DNA of 64,000 bases from Streptomyces sp. NBC_01549 (GCF_026339955.1 NZ_JAPEPW010000001.1:6097001-6161000), one strand, 5' to 3'; shown: positions 32,212 to 43,321, counted from the first letter of the stretch. The notes: generated by a model not told the origin, from the sequence alone. Numbers and translations: made by a program.

Positions 32212-34602
32212 CTAGCGCATCCTCTCCAACACCTCCCGCACCCGCCGCGCGTCCCGGATCCGCTGCTCGTACGTCGCACCGAGTGCGAGCAGCGCCAGAC
32301 CGGCGAGTGCGGGAGGCACCCAACGCGGCAGCGTGCCCGCCATCTGCACGAGGTACGGGGCGAGTTCGTGCAGGGCGTCCAGCGCGAGCACGCCGCCCCC
32401 GAGAACGAGCGGGGCCCGCAGCCGGTGCCGGGCACCCACGAGGGTGACCGCGAGGGCCGCGACACCGAGCAGCAGGGGACGCGGCCAGTCCGGGTCGGTC
32501 CACGCCGTCACAAGACTCGGCACGAGCGTGACGGACAGCCCCGCTCCGTACGCCGTCCAGGACGAGGTCAGCGGATCCTTGCGCCGCCCGACCGCCCCCA
32601 CCAGCAGCGCCGGGACGGTCACCGGCAGCGTGTATGCCTCCACGGAGCCGACACCCCAGCACGCCAGCCGGACCCAGGCGGCCAGCACGAACAGGGCGGT
32701 GGCCGCGTAACCGGCGGCCCGCCGGTCTTCTCGTACGGCGGTGCCCGCGGCGATGACTCCGCACAGGGCCAGGACCAGGGCCAGCAGCGGCGGATCGGTC
32801 ACCGCGAGGCCGACGGCGAGCAGTCCGGCGACGGCGCCCGTCACCTCGACGGGCACCCGCGCGGGGGAGCCGGCGAGGCGCGCGGCGAGGAGGGCCGCGA
32901 CGACCGGTACCAGGAGCACCAGCAGCGCGATGTACTGCGACTGCCAGCCGAGAAACGCGCCCACGGCACAGGCCAGCGCGGTGGCGTACGTGAGGGCGGC
33001 GACCGGGGCGAGCCGCGAGCGCCCGGACACGGCGGCGAACAGCACGGCCAGCGCGGTGAGGACGCCGAGGGTGGTGCCCTTGGTGGCGAGGGAGAGGCAC
33101 GCGAGGCTCACCGAGGTGACAAGGGCGAGGAGGAAGGGGACCGGGCGCGACCGCGCCGAGCGGGCGACGTACGCCAGCGCCGCCACGATCGTGAATCCTT
33201 GTGCCGACATCCCGGCCCAGTAGGGGATCTCGAGGGCCGCGGGAAGGATGAGCACGGCCGCCCAGACGAGGGCCGACGCGCCGACCGTCGCCCTGGGGCG
33301 CCACTCCGTACCGCGCACGGCCACGGCCAGCACGGTGGCGACGACCACGAGAACGAGCGGTGCCGTGGCGGCGTACGGAGGCCAGGGGAAGCCGTCGGCC
33401 GTGACCGCCTCGCGCGCCGTCGAGGGGGCGCCGGTCCACACGCGCCCCACCCAGGTCACCGGGCCCAGCAGAGCGACGACGACCGGCGGCAGCGCCCACA
33501 CCACCGCCACCGCCTGCACGGAGCCGGAAGCAAGGGCGAGGCCGCGCCTCATCGGCTCGGGGAGCCGGGTGCCTACGGCCGCCAACAGGGCCACAGCGCA
33601 GACCAGATACCCCGGGACCGTCCAGTGGGCCGGCAGCGACGAGCGCGGGACGCCACCGAGCGCGGCGACCGTGAGCAGGCCGCCGGCCGAGGCGGCCCAG
33701 ATGGCGACGTTCGTGTCCGGCAGCCGCCACGCCGCCGCCAGCGCGATCGCCCCGGCGAAGAGAAGGAGCGCCGCCGCACGGGCGGCGGCGCCCGGGCCGG
33801 TGGCCGTCCAGGACAGCCAGCCGGCCGCGAAGGAGCCCCAGCCGCCCAAGCCGTACGCGCCCACGGCGGCGACGAGACATACGGACCGCACGGGAACCCG
33901 GAGCGCGACGGCCGTGTCGAGCGCCGCCGTCACCAGCAGCGCGGCCGTCATGGCGGGGGCGCCCGCGTCGGCCGCGGCCGCCCAGAGGATCAGCGGGAGC
34001 TGTGCGGCGGCCAGCGCGGTCGGCAGGGGCAGGCGCAGCGGGAGCCGCGTGAGGGTGGCCGGTTCACCGGTCGGTCGGCGCGCCCCGCCGAGTGCGAGCC
34101 CGTACGCCGCCCACAGAGCCGCCAGCAGGGCCGACGTGATGGCCGCGTACCCCAGGCCGTTCGTGTCGGCGAACGCGACCTCGTGCAACGCGTACATGTC
34201 CAGGACCGTCAGCGCGAGACCCAGCCCCGCCACGGCCTCCGCGGTTGAGCGCAGCCTGTGCCGGAACAGGAGCACGGGCGAGCCGAGCGCCGCCAGCGTC
34301 ACCGCGCCCAGCACCAGAGCCCGCCCGGCGATCCCCATCCGGCCCCAGCTGACCAGCGTGAACGCGATCGCGGCGACGATCAGGAGGATGCCGCCGAGGA
34401 CGAGCAGCACGTTCTGCACGCGGGGCGCCGTGGTCTCGGGCCGGCGTACGGGCGGGGACGGGGGCGGCGGAGCCACGGGCGGCCGGAGCGCGGTGATCAG
34501 CCAGGCGCGGCGGGCCAGCAACAGGGCCCGGCGCGCGTCGAGTTGCCGCAGCTCGGTGTCGAGGAGCCGCAACTCCTCGGCCGGGGGCGGAATGTGGGTC
34601 AT
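32212..34602 (-). CDS. Large polytopic membrane protein
   Basis: 796 residues. The first ~35 residues form a Leu/Arg-rich helix (ELRLLDTELRQLDARRALLLARR), then a Pro-rich linker, then some 20 or more hydrophobic segments to the C-terminus. It resembles streptomycete proteins annotated with an SCO7613-type C-terminal membrane domain; function unknown. It converges on the YetA-like gene with a 3-bp gap between stops and no terminator, so transcripts of the two probably overlap. Confidence 0.8.
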   Translation of the reverse strand: MTHIPPPAEELRLLDTELRQLDARRALLLARRAWLITALRPPVAPPPPSPPVRRPETTAPRVQNVLLVLGGILLIVAAIAFTLVSWGRMGIAGRALVLGAVTLAALGSPVLLFRHRLRSTAEAVAGLGLALTVLDMYALHEVAFADTNGLGYAAITSALLAALWAAYGLALGGARRPTGEPATLTRLPLRLPLPTALAAAQLPLILWAAAADAGAPAMTAALLVTAALDTAVALRVPVRSVCLVAAVGAYGLGGWGSFAAGWLSWTATGPGAAARAAALLLFAGAIALAAAWRLPDTNVAIWAASAGGLLTVAALGGVPRSSLPAHWTVPGYLVCAVALLAAVGTRLPEPMRRGLALASGSVQAVAVVWALPPVVVALLGPVTWVGRVWTGAPSTAREAVTADGFPWPPYAATAPLVLVVVATVLAVAVRGTEWRPRATVGASALVWAAVLILPAALEIPYWAGMSAQGFTIVAALAYVARSARSRPVPFLLALVTSVSLACLSLATKGTTLGVLTALAVLFAAVSGRSRLAPVAALTYATALACAVGAFLGWQSQYIALLVLLVPVVAALLAARLAGSPARVPVEVTGAVAGLLAVGLAVTDPPLLALVLALCGVIAAGTAVREDRRAAGYAATALFVLAAWVRLACWGVGSVEAYTLPVTVPALLVGAVGRRKDPLTSSWTAYGAGLSVTLVPSLVTAWTDPDWPRPLLLGVAALAVTLVGARHRLRAPLVLGGGVLALDALHELAPYLVQMAGTLPRWVPPALAGLALLALGATYEQRIRDARRVREVLERMR

Positions 34603-34691
34603 ACCTCGGGAGTGTGGTCCCGGTCACCTTCCTCGGCATGAGTGCGCGTACTCATGTCGTACTCAGTTGTCCGGTTGGGCACACTCCGTCC

Positions 34692-35138
34692 ATGGACTGG
34701 AGCCATTATCGCTTCCGCAGTGTGTGGGCCCTGCCCGCGCCGCCCGCCGAGGTCTATCCCGTCCTCGAACAGGCCGAGGACTATCCGCGCTGGTGGCCCC
34801 AGGTCCGTGAGGTGATCCGGATCGACGACCGCAGCGGCACCATGCGCATCCGTTCGTTCCTGCCGTACGACCTGGTGTTCACGGCGCGCGAGCTGCGCCG
34901 CGACCCGGCGGCCGGGGTCCTGGAGATCGCGATGGCGGGCGACATCGACGGCTGGGCGCGCTGGACGCTCACCACCGCCGGGCCCGGCACCCGCGCCCAG
35001 TACGACCAGGAGGTGGACGTGAGCAAGCCGCTGCTGCGGCGGTTCGCGGTCCCGGGACGGCCGGTGTTCCGCGCCAACCACGCCCTGATGATGCGCGCGG
35101 GACGGCGCGGACTGGCGGCCCGCCTCACGGGTGACTGA
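34692..35138 (+). CDS. SRPBCC-family (START/Bet v1-like) protein
   Basis: 148 residues of the SRPBCC fold: MDWSHYRFRSVWALPAPPAEVYPVLEQAEDYPRWWPQV is the typical N-terminal strand/helix, and WTLTTAGPGTRAQY lies in the central sheet. Such proteins bind hydrophobic ligands or act as cyclases or chaperones. ATG 34692 chosen because upstream codons lack the fold. Divergent from the large membrane protein. Confidence 0.8.
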   Translation: MDWSHYRFRSVWALPAPPAEVYPVLEQAEDYPRWWPQVREVIRIDDRSGTMRIRSFLPYDLVFTARELRRDPAAGVLEIAMAGDIDGWARWTLTTAGPGTRAQYDQEVDVSKPLLRRFAVPGRPVFRANHALMMRAGRRGLAARLTGD

Positions 35139-35161
35139 CCCCCCACCTCACGGGTGACTGA
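35123..35161. repeat. 16-nt direct duplication across the SRPBCC gene stop
   Basis: CCTCACGGGTGACTGA occurs at 35123-35138, ending with the stop codon, and at 35146-35161, a 23-nt period. Confidence 0.85.
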
Positions 35162-35224
35162 ACGGCTCACCTCGAAGCGGTTTGAACCACACCCGCGGGG
35201 ACCTGTATTGTTCAGTGCGTTCCC

Positions 35225-35296
35225 GGGCGATTAGCTCAGTGGGAGAGCGCTTCGTTCACACCGAAGAGGTCACTGGTTCGAACCCAGTATCGCCCA
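35225..35296 (+). tRNA. tRNA-Val(CAC), copy 2
   Basis: 72-nt cloverleaf nearly identical to 24380-24451: acceptor GGGCGAT/ATCGCCC, anticodon loop TTCACAC (CAC). It differs in the D-loop (AGTGGGA) and T-loop (TTCGAAC), and no CCA is encoded. Confidence 0.95.
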
Positions 35297-35303
35297 CCCG
35301 GAG

Positions 35304-35334
35304 AAAACCGGTCCGTCACAGACGGACCGGTTTT
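35304..35334 (+). terminator. Intrinsic terminator of tRNA-Val(CAC) copy 2
   Basis: A perfect 14-bp stem (AAAACCGGTCCGTC / GACGGACCGGTTTT) with loop ACA and five T, the most classical terminator in the window. Confidence 0.92.
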
Positions 35335-35352
35335 TCGTTGTCCCGCACGGGC

Positions 35353-36078
35353 TCAGGCCGCCGCCGGCAGTTCCGGACGCAGCGGCCACGCCGGATCCAC
35401 CGCCTCCGGAGAACCGCTGCGCGCGAACCACGCCTGCAGACCGCGCGCCTGTGCCGCGTGCCACACCGCCTGCAGGGTGTGCAGTTCGGCGGGGGACAGC
35501 CGCTCCAGGCGGGTGGCGAAACGGCGCCCCACCGCTCGTACCACCTCCATCGCGGCCAGTGCGTCCGCCGCCGCGTCGTGCGCGCCCTCCAGCACCACGT
35601 CGTAGTGCGCGCACAGGTCGGTCAGGGTGCGGCGGCCCTTGCGGTAGCGGTCCAGATGTTTGTCCAGGACCCGTGGATCGAGCACGCGCAGCGGCGCCGG
35701 ATCGAACCACCGGTCGAGACAGGAGGCGCGATGGCGGCGCAATTCCCGGTCCAGGAGCGTGAGATCGAACGGCGCGTTCATCACGACGAGCGGGCGGCCC
35801 GCCGCGGCCTGTTCGCCCAGCACCCTGGCTATCTCGTCCATCACCGGCGACGGCCAGCGGCCGTTGCGCTGAAGGTGTTCGTCTGTCAGCCCGTGCACCG
35901 CTGTCGCACCCGCGGGCACCGGTACGCCCGGGTTCACCAGCCAACGGGTCACCCGGGGCCGGGAACCCGCGGCGTCCTGGACGACGACGGCTGCCGACAC
36001 GATCCGGTCGGTCTCGACGTCCACGCCCGTGGTCTCCGTGTCGAACGCGGCCAAGGGGCCCTCGTACCAGCACGTCAT
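35353..36078 (-). CDS. DEDDh 3'-5' exonuclease (DnaQ/epsilon-like)
   Basis: 241 residues with all three exonuclease motifs: Exo I FDTETTG (Asp13, Glu15), Exo II NAPFD (Asp105), Exo III GAHDAAADA (His167, Asp172). Likely proofreading or nucleic-acid trimming; it is not fused to a polymerase or helicase. Start is ambiguous: ATG 36078 has GAGGAG ten nt upstream, GTG 36084 has it four nt upstream. Divergent from the DUF4365 gene. Confidence 0.88.
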   Translation of the reverse strand: MTCWYEGPLAAFDTETTGVDVETDRIVSAAVVVQDAAGSRPRVTRWLVNPGVPVPAGATAVHGLTDEHLQRNGRWPSPVMDEIARVLGEQAAAGRPLVVMNAPFDLTLLDRELRRHRASCLDRWFDPAPLRVLDPRVLDKHLDRYRKGRRTLTDLCAHYDVVLEGAHDAAADALAAMEVVRAVGRRFATRLERLSPAELHTLQAVWHAAQARGLQAWFARSGSPEAVDPAWPLRPELPAAA

Positions 36079-36248
36079 ACGCACACAACTCCTCGTTCAC
36101 CTACGGCAGCTGACGTCCCGTCTTCTGCCCGTTTGGTGATACCCGCGCTGTTTGCGCCGTACGCCGGAAGGAGACAACACAGGTACGGGTCTTTGCAGTT
36201 CAGCGGCCCGTCGCGGGGAATCACTTGGCTTGGAAGGCTGTTGGACTC

Positions 36249-36815
36249 ATGGCACTCGCGCAGCCCGAGCGGGGCGGGCTGCTGCCCCAGCGGACGGCAC
36301 CCCATCGCGGCTCACTCGCCACCACCGCCTGCATGGAGACCTTGCAGGTGGGTTACTTGCACGCCGTCGCGGCGGCGGCGGGCTGTTCGCTGTCGCAGCC
36401 CTTTCCGGACAACGGCATCGACTGGCACGTCAGCCACAGCGCCCCCGGGCACACCGTCGACGACGAAGTCACCATCAAGGTGCAGCTCAAGTGCACGTAC
36501 CAGATCCCGCCGAACCCGCCCGGGCCCGCCTTCTCCTTCACGCTCGACAACGAGCACCTGGCGAAGCTCGCCCGCACCCCGGTCTCGGTGCACAAGATCC
36601 TGGTCGTGATGCTCGTGCCCAGGTCCCAGGAGGACTGGCTGCGCGCCAGCCACGACCGCCTCGACCTGCGGCACTGCTGCTACTGGATCAACCTCGCCGG
36701 TCACGCGATCACCGGCCGGCGCCGGACCACCGTGCGAATACCGACCGCGCGCGTCTTCGACGACAGGGCGCTCTGCGAGATCATGACGCGGGTCGGGACG
36801 GGAGGGAAACCTTGA
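36249..36815 (+). CDS. DUF4365-like protein, PD-(D/E)XK nuclease fold
   Basis: 188 residues. After a disordered start, METLQVGYLHAVAAAAG gives the helix with Glu30, DNGIDWHVSH gives Asp58, and KVQLKCT gives Gln79-x-Lys81, the E...D...(E/Q)xK arrangement of PD-(D/E)XK nucleases. DUF4365 members are often linked to DNA defence or mobile DNA, but no substrate is known. ATG 36249 has GGAAGG upstream at long spacing. The next gene starts inside its stop codon, so the two products probably work together. Confidence 0.7.
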   Translation: MALAQPERGGLLPQRTAPHRGSLATTACMETLQVGYLHAVAAAAGCSLSQPFPDNGIDWHVSHSAPGHTVDDEVTIKVQLKCTYQIPPNPPGPAFSFTLDNEHLAKLARTPVSVHKILVVMLVPRSQEDWLRASHDRLDLRHCCYWINLAGHAITGRRRTTVRIPTARVFDDRALCEIMTRVGTGGKP

Positions 36816-38047
36816 CACACCGCCCCATCGACTCCATCGGCGAACCCCTTCGGCCGGTCAGGCCGCACCCCGTCGAATCCCACTGGACCGAGCCGCCCGA
36901 GCCCGGCCAGGTCGACCCCGCCGTCCTCGGCGCGCTGCTGTACCGCCACGGCTGGCAGCGCCGCGGAGGAGCGGCCGGACGGTACGGCAGGTGGACCCCA
37001 CCCGGGCCCGGTGGCGGCGGTACGAGCCTGCTCGTACCGGAGAACCGGGCCTTCCCCGACAGCGACGACCTCCTCGGCGAGGCGCTCGTCGCACTCTCCC
37101 GCAGCGCCGCGCCGTCCGCGCGCGACATCCTGGTCGCGCTCGCCGTGCCCAGCGACGAGATCCGTTGGTGGCGCGACGTGCCGACCGGGCCCGTGGGCGC
37201 CACGCCCTGGAGCGTGGAGGAGCGGCTGCGCTCGGCCGCCCGCTCGATGCTGCTCGCGGCCGCGCTCGCCACACGCGCGCGTGCGGGCTATTACGGCGCC
37301 CGGCACCGCAGGCCCGCCGCCGCTTCCCTGGAGCACGTGCTCGTCGGCGCCGACCCCGGCGGGCGACGCCTCACCGCCTTCGTGCCCGTCGACACCGGCC
37401 GGCCGCTCTCCGTACGCCTGCACCAAGCGCTCTACGCCGTCCGCGAGGCCATCGACTACCAGCGGGCCACCGGCGGCATGGACGCCTTCGACGCGGCCGT
37501 CGAGGCGGGCGTCAGCCATGAACTCACCGAGGCCGTCGTCGCCCTCGTGCGCGGCACGGAGGGCGCCCGGATCGCCGTCGAGTGGGCGCCCGCCGCCGGG
37601 GTCCCCGAGGGCTGTGCGGCGCCCGACGAGGCCGTCGAGTTCTCGCCCGGCGACCTGCCCGTCCTGCGCGAGGCCGGGGCCCGTTATCTGCGCGCGGAGC
37701 CGTCCGTGGCGGTCCGCCTCACCGGCGCCGTGGTGCGGATGCGCAGGTCCCAGCCGCGCGGCGAGGGCACCGTACGGCTGCGGGTGATCGCGGGAGCGGA
37801 GGTGCAGCACGTCCGGTTGACCCTCGACGAGGAGGCGTACCGGATAGCGGGCCACGCCCATCTGGTCGGGCTGCCGGTGCGGGTGCTGGGGCGGCTGGAG
37901 AGCCGCGGCGGCTTCCGCAGGCTCACGGACGCCTCCGGGGTCGTACCGGTGCAGGTGGACGAGGCCGAGCGGGACCGGCTGATGAAGTCGCTCCAGGAGA
38001 CCGCAGAGATCACGGCTTTCCTTGAGGAGGCGTGCAGCGGGGACTAG
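36812..38047 (+). CDS. Unknown protein coupled to the DUF4365 gene
   Basis: 411 residues from a TTG that overlaps the upstream stop (TTGA), with GGAGGG six nt before. The N-terminal two thirds are mixed helical (ALLYRHGWQRRGGAAGRY, YYGARHRRPAAASLEHVLVG). The last ~110 residues (VRLTGAVVRMRRSQPRGEG to GVVPVQVDEAERDRL) look like a small beta-barrel, possibly OB-like. I do not recognise the family. Coupling to a nuclease-fold protein suggests a nucleic-acid role (inference). Confidence 0.65.
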   Translation: MTHRPIDSIGEPLRPVRPHPVESHWTEPPEPGQVDPAVLGALLYRHGWQRRGGAAGRYGRWTPPGPGGGGTSLLVPENRAFPDSDDLLGEALVALSRSAAPSARDILVALAVPSDEIRWWRDVPTGPVGATPWSVEERLRSAARSMLLAAALATRARAGYYGARHRRPAAASLEHVLVGADPGGRRLTAFVPVDTGRPLSVRLHQALYAVREAIDYQRATGGMDAFDAAVEAGVSHELTEAVVALVRGTEGARIAVEWAPAAGVPEGCAAPDEAVEFSPGDLPVLREAGARYLRAEPSVAVRLTGAVVRMRRSQPRGEGTVRLRVIAGAEVQHVRLTLDEEAYRIAGHAHLVGLPVRVLGRLESRGGFRRLTDASGVVPVQVDEAERDRLMKSLQETAEITAFLEEACSGD

Positions 38048-38174
38048 AGGGCTTTGTGGAGCTTTGCTGGTAACCGTTTCGCGGAGGGTGGCCCGGGCTC
38101 GGTAGGATCGCCGGGCAGGCATCGCACTGCCATGCCCACTGGGTGAGCTTGCCCCCTTCAGTCAGGAGAGACCG

Positions 38175-40151
<1,977 letters not shown>

Positions 40152-40198
40152 CGCGCGGGTCCGACCCGTACGGTGTTTCTTTGACGCGTACGTGCCCG

Positions 40199-40233
40199 GA
40201 GGCCCCCGGAGAGCTCAGCTCCCCGGGGGCCTC
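40199..40233. terminator. Bidirectional terminator of thrS and the K+ channel gene
   Basis: GAGGCCCCCGG / CCGGGGGCCTC (11 bp) around GGAG/CTCC; the right arm overlaps the 3' end of the convergent channel gene. Confidence 0.75.
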
Positions 40234-40892
40234 TCCCTGACCCTGAGCTTGTCGTTCTCGTCCTCGCTCGCGAACACCTGGAGCAGCCAGGACGAGAACG
40301 AGCCGGTCACCGCGCCGAGCAGCGCCAGCCCGCACACCATCAGTACCGACGCGATCGTGCGCCCGATCGGGGTCACCGGCACCACATCTCCGTACCCCAC
40401 CGTCGTGAGCGTGGTGCAGGTCCACCACACGGAGTCCCCGAACGTCCGGATCGAGGCGCCCGGCGCCCCGCGCTCCTGCTGGTAGACGGCGAGGGAGCCC
40501 GCGAAGCCGAGCAGCGCGGCCGACAACCCCGCGTAGAAGACCACGCGCGCGTGCAGGGAGAGACGGGGCTCTCCGTGGTGACGCTGGACGGCCTCGTAGA
40601 CCTTGACGACGCGCAGCGGACGCAGCAGCGGCAGCAGGAGCGCCAGGGTGTCCACCGGGTGCGATCGGACGAAGCCGAGGCGCTGTCCGCTCAGGCGCCA
40701 GCGCACCGCGTAGTCGACGCCGAACAGCGCCCAGGCGGCCAGCATCACCGCCAGACAGGCCTGCCGCCAGACGACGGGCAGCGTGTGCCCGAGGACCAGG
40801 ACCGCGTACGCGGCGAGAAACAACCCCGAGGCCAGACTGAGCGGGATCTCGGTGCGCCGTTCCCACCGGGCCTGTCGGCTGTCGTCGTCCAT
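40215..40892 (-). CDS. Potassium channel family protein
   Basis: 225 residues with four to six membrane helices. The selectivity filter TTLTTVGYGD (160-169) is intact and preceded by the pore helix FGDSVWWTC. LRPLRVVKVYEAVQ near 90-103 is a reduced S4-like segment with few Arg, so voltage sensing is uncertain. No RCK domain is attached. ATG 40892 chosen; the frame continues upstream without family sequence. Overlaps the HIT upstream region. Confidence 0.87.
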   Translation of the reverse strand: MDDDSRQARWERRTEIPLSLASGLFLAAYAVLVLGHTLPVVWRQACLAVMLAAWALFGVDYAVRWRLSGQRLGFVRSHPVDTLALLLPLLRPLRVVKVYEAVQRHHGEPRLSLHARVVFYAGLSAALLGFAGSLAVYQQERGAPGASIRTFGDSVWWTCTTLTTVGYGDVVPVTPIGRTIASVLMVCGLALLGAVTGSFSSWLLQVFASEDENDKLRVRERPPGS

Positions 40893-40971
40893 CGGCCCAG
40901 CTTGGCCCGGCGAGCATTCGGGAGAGCCCCGCCGACACGCCGCGAACGGGCGAAGCAATATGCTGCACCAC

Positions 40972-41520
40972 ATGACGAGTGAGCCGGAGCAGCAGATCGG
41001 AGTGGGAACGCAGGACGCGTTCCAGCGCTTGTGGACGCCCCACCGGATGGCTTACATCCAGGGCGAGAACAAGCCCACCGGCCCGGGGGCCGACGACGGC
41101 TGTCCGTTCTGCTCGATCCCCGCCAAGTCCGACGAGGACGGGCTCATCGTGAGGCGCGGTGAGCAGGTGTACGCGGTGCTCAACCTGTACCCGTACAACG
41201 GCGGCCACCTCATGGTCGTGCCCTACCGTCATGTCGCGGACTACACGGACCTGACCGACCCGGAGACCGCCGAGCTCGGCGAGCTGACCAAACAGGCGAT
41301 GACCGCGCTGCGCACCGCCTCGGGCGCGCACGGTTTCAACATCGGCATGAACCAGGGCACGGTGGCGGGCGCGGGCATCGCCGCCCACCTCCACCAGCAC
41401 ATCGTCCCCCGCTGGGGCGGCGACACCAACTTCATGCCGGTCGTGGGCCACACCAAGGTGCTTCCGCAGCTCCTGGCGGACACCCGCAAGATGCTGGCAG
41501 AGGCCTGGCCGACGCACTAG
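40972..41520 (+). CDS. HIT-family hydrolase/phosphorylase (AP4A phosphorylase-like)
   Basis: 182 residues with the histidine triad HLHQH (139-143) and an N-terminal CPFC (44-47) that can bind zinc, the pattern of actinobacterial HIT proteins related to Ap4A phosphorylase. ATG 40972 is preceded by TATGCT (-10) with 7 nt between, suggesting a leaderless transcript; an in-frame ATG at 40960 is the alternative. In mycobacteria the orthologous position is between thrS and pgsA. Confidence 0.9.
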   Translation: MTSEPEQQIGVGTQDAFQRLWTPHRMAYIQGENKPTGPGADDGCPFCSIPAKSDEDGLIVRRGEQVYAVLNLYPYNGGHLMVVPYRHVADYTDLTDPETAELGELTKQAMTALRTASGAHGFNIGMNQGTVAGAGIAAHLHQHIVPRWGGDTNFMPVVGHTKVLPQLLADTRKMLAEAWPTH

Positions 41521-41529
41521 TTCAAACGA

Positions 41530-41575
41530 GGCGCCTGCTGACAGGCGCCCCGTCGAAGCGCCCCTTCAGGGGCGC
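41530..41575 (+). terminator. Two consecutive hairpins after the HIT gene
   Basis: GGCGCCTG-CTGA-CAGGCGCC (41530-41549) and GCGCCCC-TTCA-GGGGCGC (41558-41575), both perfect. The second merges into repeat copy B. Confidence 0.7.
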
Positions 41576-41597
41576 GGGGAACTGCGCGACCAGCCCC
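41569..41597 (+). repeat. 29-nt interspersed palindromic repeat, copy B
   Basis: Starts GGGGCGCGGGGAACTGCGCG and ends ACCAGCCCC; differs from copy A at two positions. It lies in the gap between two convergent genes. Confidence 0.8.
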
Positions 41598-41647
41598 TGA
41601 CGATCGTCACTCTGCGCACCGGCCCATCCCGCCCCTCCGCCGGAGGC

Positions 41648-43321
41648 TCACGCGTCGTAGAGGTCCGCCTTCCGAGGCGACGGATCCTGCACCGCCGTGC
41701 TGAGGAACGCCGACCGGTTCCCGAACTTCTCCGTGTCGACCCCGTTCTCGTCCAGCACCTTGATCGCCGCCGCGTGGACGACACGGAGCACCGGCGTGGC
41801 CGCCCGCAGGGCGTCGTCGGCCATGAAGCGGTGCCGCCAGGGCTGGTCGGCCCACGCGTGCCGCAGGCCGAACGGCTCGGGCAGCGTCAGCTTGCCGCCG
41901 AGCCAGTTCAGCAGCGGCGGGTACCCGGTGAGCGGGGCGCGCGCGGTGAGACGTACGACCTCGTCCGTGGTGACCAGCGGCAGCTTCACCTTGCGGGTCT
42001 CCCAGAACTTGACCGCCTTGGCGACCTCCTTCGTCGGCGCCTCGGGCTTGCTGGTGAACAGGGAGTGCACGGGACCCAGGGCGTGCCCGGTGACCTCGAT
42101 GCGCAGCGTCTCGTGCAGCACGGTCACGGTGATCAGCATGGTGATGATCAACTGGCCGTCCCACAGTGTCCACTGCACGCCGAGGTAGTGCCGCTGGCCG
42201 CTGCCGAACTGCTGCTTGTTGCAGATGTCCTGGATGGCGTGGCTCTTGATCGTGTACGCCTCGACGTCCGTGCCGCCCGGCCGGGACACCTCCTTGGCGT
42301 TCTCACCGATCGGCGAGACGACCCAGTGCTTGATCGAAGGGGTGGGGAAACCCCCGGTGTTGAGCGGGCCGCGCTCCAGCATGCGGAGCTTGTCGTGGAT
42401 GTTGCGGACGACGTCCCAGCTGCGGAAGGGGTGGATCTCCTTGTCCGGGTCCTTCGGGACGAGGTCCTCGGCGAGCTGCCAGCTGCCCCAGCGGGTGCCC
42501 ATGCCGAGTATGCCCTTGGGTCCGGCGTAGAACACCGAGTTGGACTGCTGCTCGGCGCTGAGGGCGGCCAGGGCCTGGCGCAGCCGCTCGGCGGCCGTCT
42601 CGCCCGGGCTCCCGGGCACCGCCTCCGGGATCTTGGCGCCGAGGCCACCGCCGGACAGCAGGCTGTCCCAGCGCTCGCGCAGGTCCTTGGCGGACCGCTC
42701 GCAGATCTGCTTGGCCCAGAGCCAGCCGATCACCGGGAGGACCACCGACGCACGCGCGTACCAGGCCCAGAAGCCGGTGAAGGGCATGCGGACGAGGAAG
42801 ACCACGGCGAGGGCGCCGAAGGCGACCAGGAGCGTGGTGCCGAGGGCGCCGGCGCGCTTGTTCGTCTGCTTGGCGACCATGGACCGGAGCTGGAAGACCA
42901 GCAGCCACACCAGCAGCCCGGGCAGGAACAGCACACCGCACAGCACCATGACGGCCGACAGCCAGTTGTCCCGCTCCCGGCGGATGCGGTTCGCCGCGAG
43001 GCAGTGCTCGACGACGACCTGCGGCTCGGTGCCGAAGGACTGGATGAGGGGCTTGCGGCCGGCGCCCAGCATGCGGTCCACCACCGCCCGCCCGAAGGCC
43101 TCGCCGAGGTTGGGCCTGAAGATCGTGGCCCACTTGCGGCCTGAGCTGACGGTGGACTCGTGCCACTGGTTGTTCGCCTTGAGGATCTCGGCGACATCGC
43201 TGTCCCGGTACGCCGCCGAGGCCAGGGCGAAGGTCGCCGCCGTCTGTCCCGCGGAACCCGAGAGCGGCACCTGCGCCCCGGGAGTGAAATCGAAACCGTC
43301 GAACGCCACTTCCGCCCCCAT
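41648..43321 (-). CDS. Membrane protein of unknown function
   Basis: 557 residues from ATG 43321 (GTG 43369 possible). The N-terminal ~130 residues are soluble (AEVAFDGFDFTPGAQVPLSG), then three hydrophobic helices (about 125-150, 163-182, 190-208), then ~350 soluble residues including TRWGSWQLAEDLVP and GPLNTGGFPTPSIKHWVVSP. I do not recognise any domain. It stands between HIT and the EF-G-like gene on the minus strand and has no evident partner. Confidence 0.75.
   Translation of the reverse strand: MGAEVAFDGFDFTPGAQVPLSGSAGQTAATFALASAAYRDSDVAEILKANNQWHESTVSSGRKWATIFRPNLGEAFGRAVVDRMLGAGRKPLIQSFGTEPQVVVEHCLAANRIRRERDNWLSAVMVLCGVLFLPGLLVWLLVFQLRSMVAKQTNKRAGALGTTLLVAFGALAVVFLVRMPFTGFWAWYARASVVLPVIGWLWAKQICERSAKDLRERWDSLLSGGGLGAKIPEAVPGSPGETAAERLRQALAALSAEQQSNSVFYAGPKGILGMGTRWGSWQLAEDLVPKDPDKEIHPFRSWDVVRNIHDKLRMLERGPLNTGGFPTPSIKHWVVSPIGENAKEVSRPGGTDVEAYTIKSHAIQDICNKQQFGSGQRHYLGVQWTLWDGQLIITMLITVTVLHETLRIEVTGHALGPVHSLFTSKPEAPTKEVAKAVKFWETRKVKLPLVTTDEVVRLTARAPLTGYPPLLNWLGGKLTLPEPFGLRHAWADQPWRHRFMADDALRAATPVLRVVHAAAIKVLDENGVDTEKFGNRSAFLSTAVQDPSPRKADLYDA

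Noticed and set aside
38048..38174. T-box leader before thrS
   Set aside because: The gap is only 127 nt and lacks the T-box sequence; actinobacterial T-boxes are mostly known for ileS.
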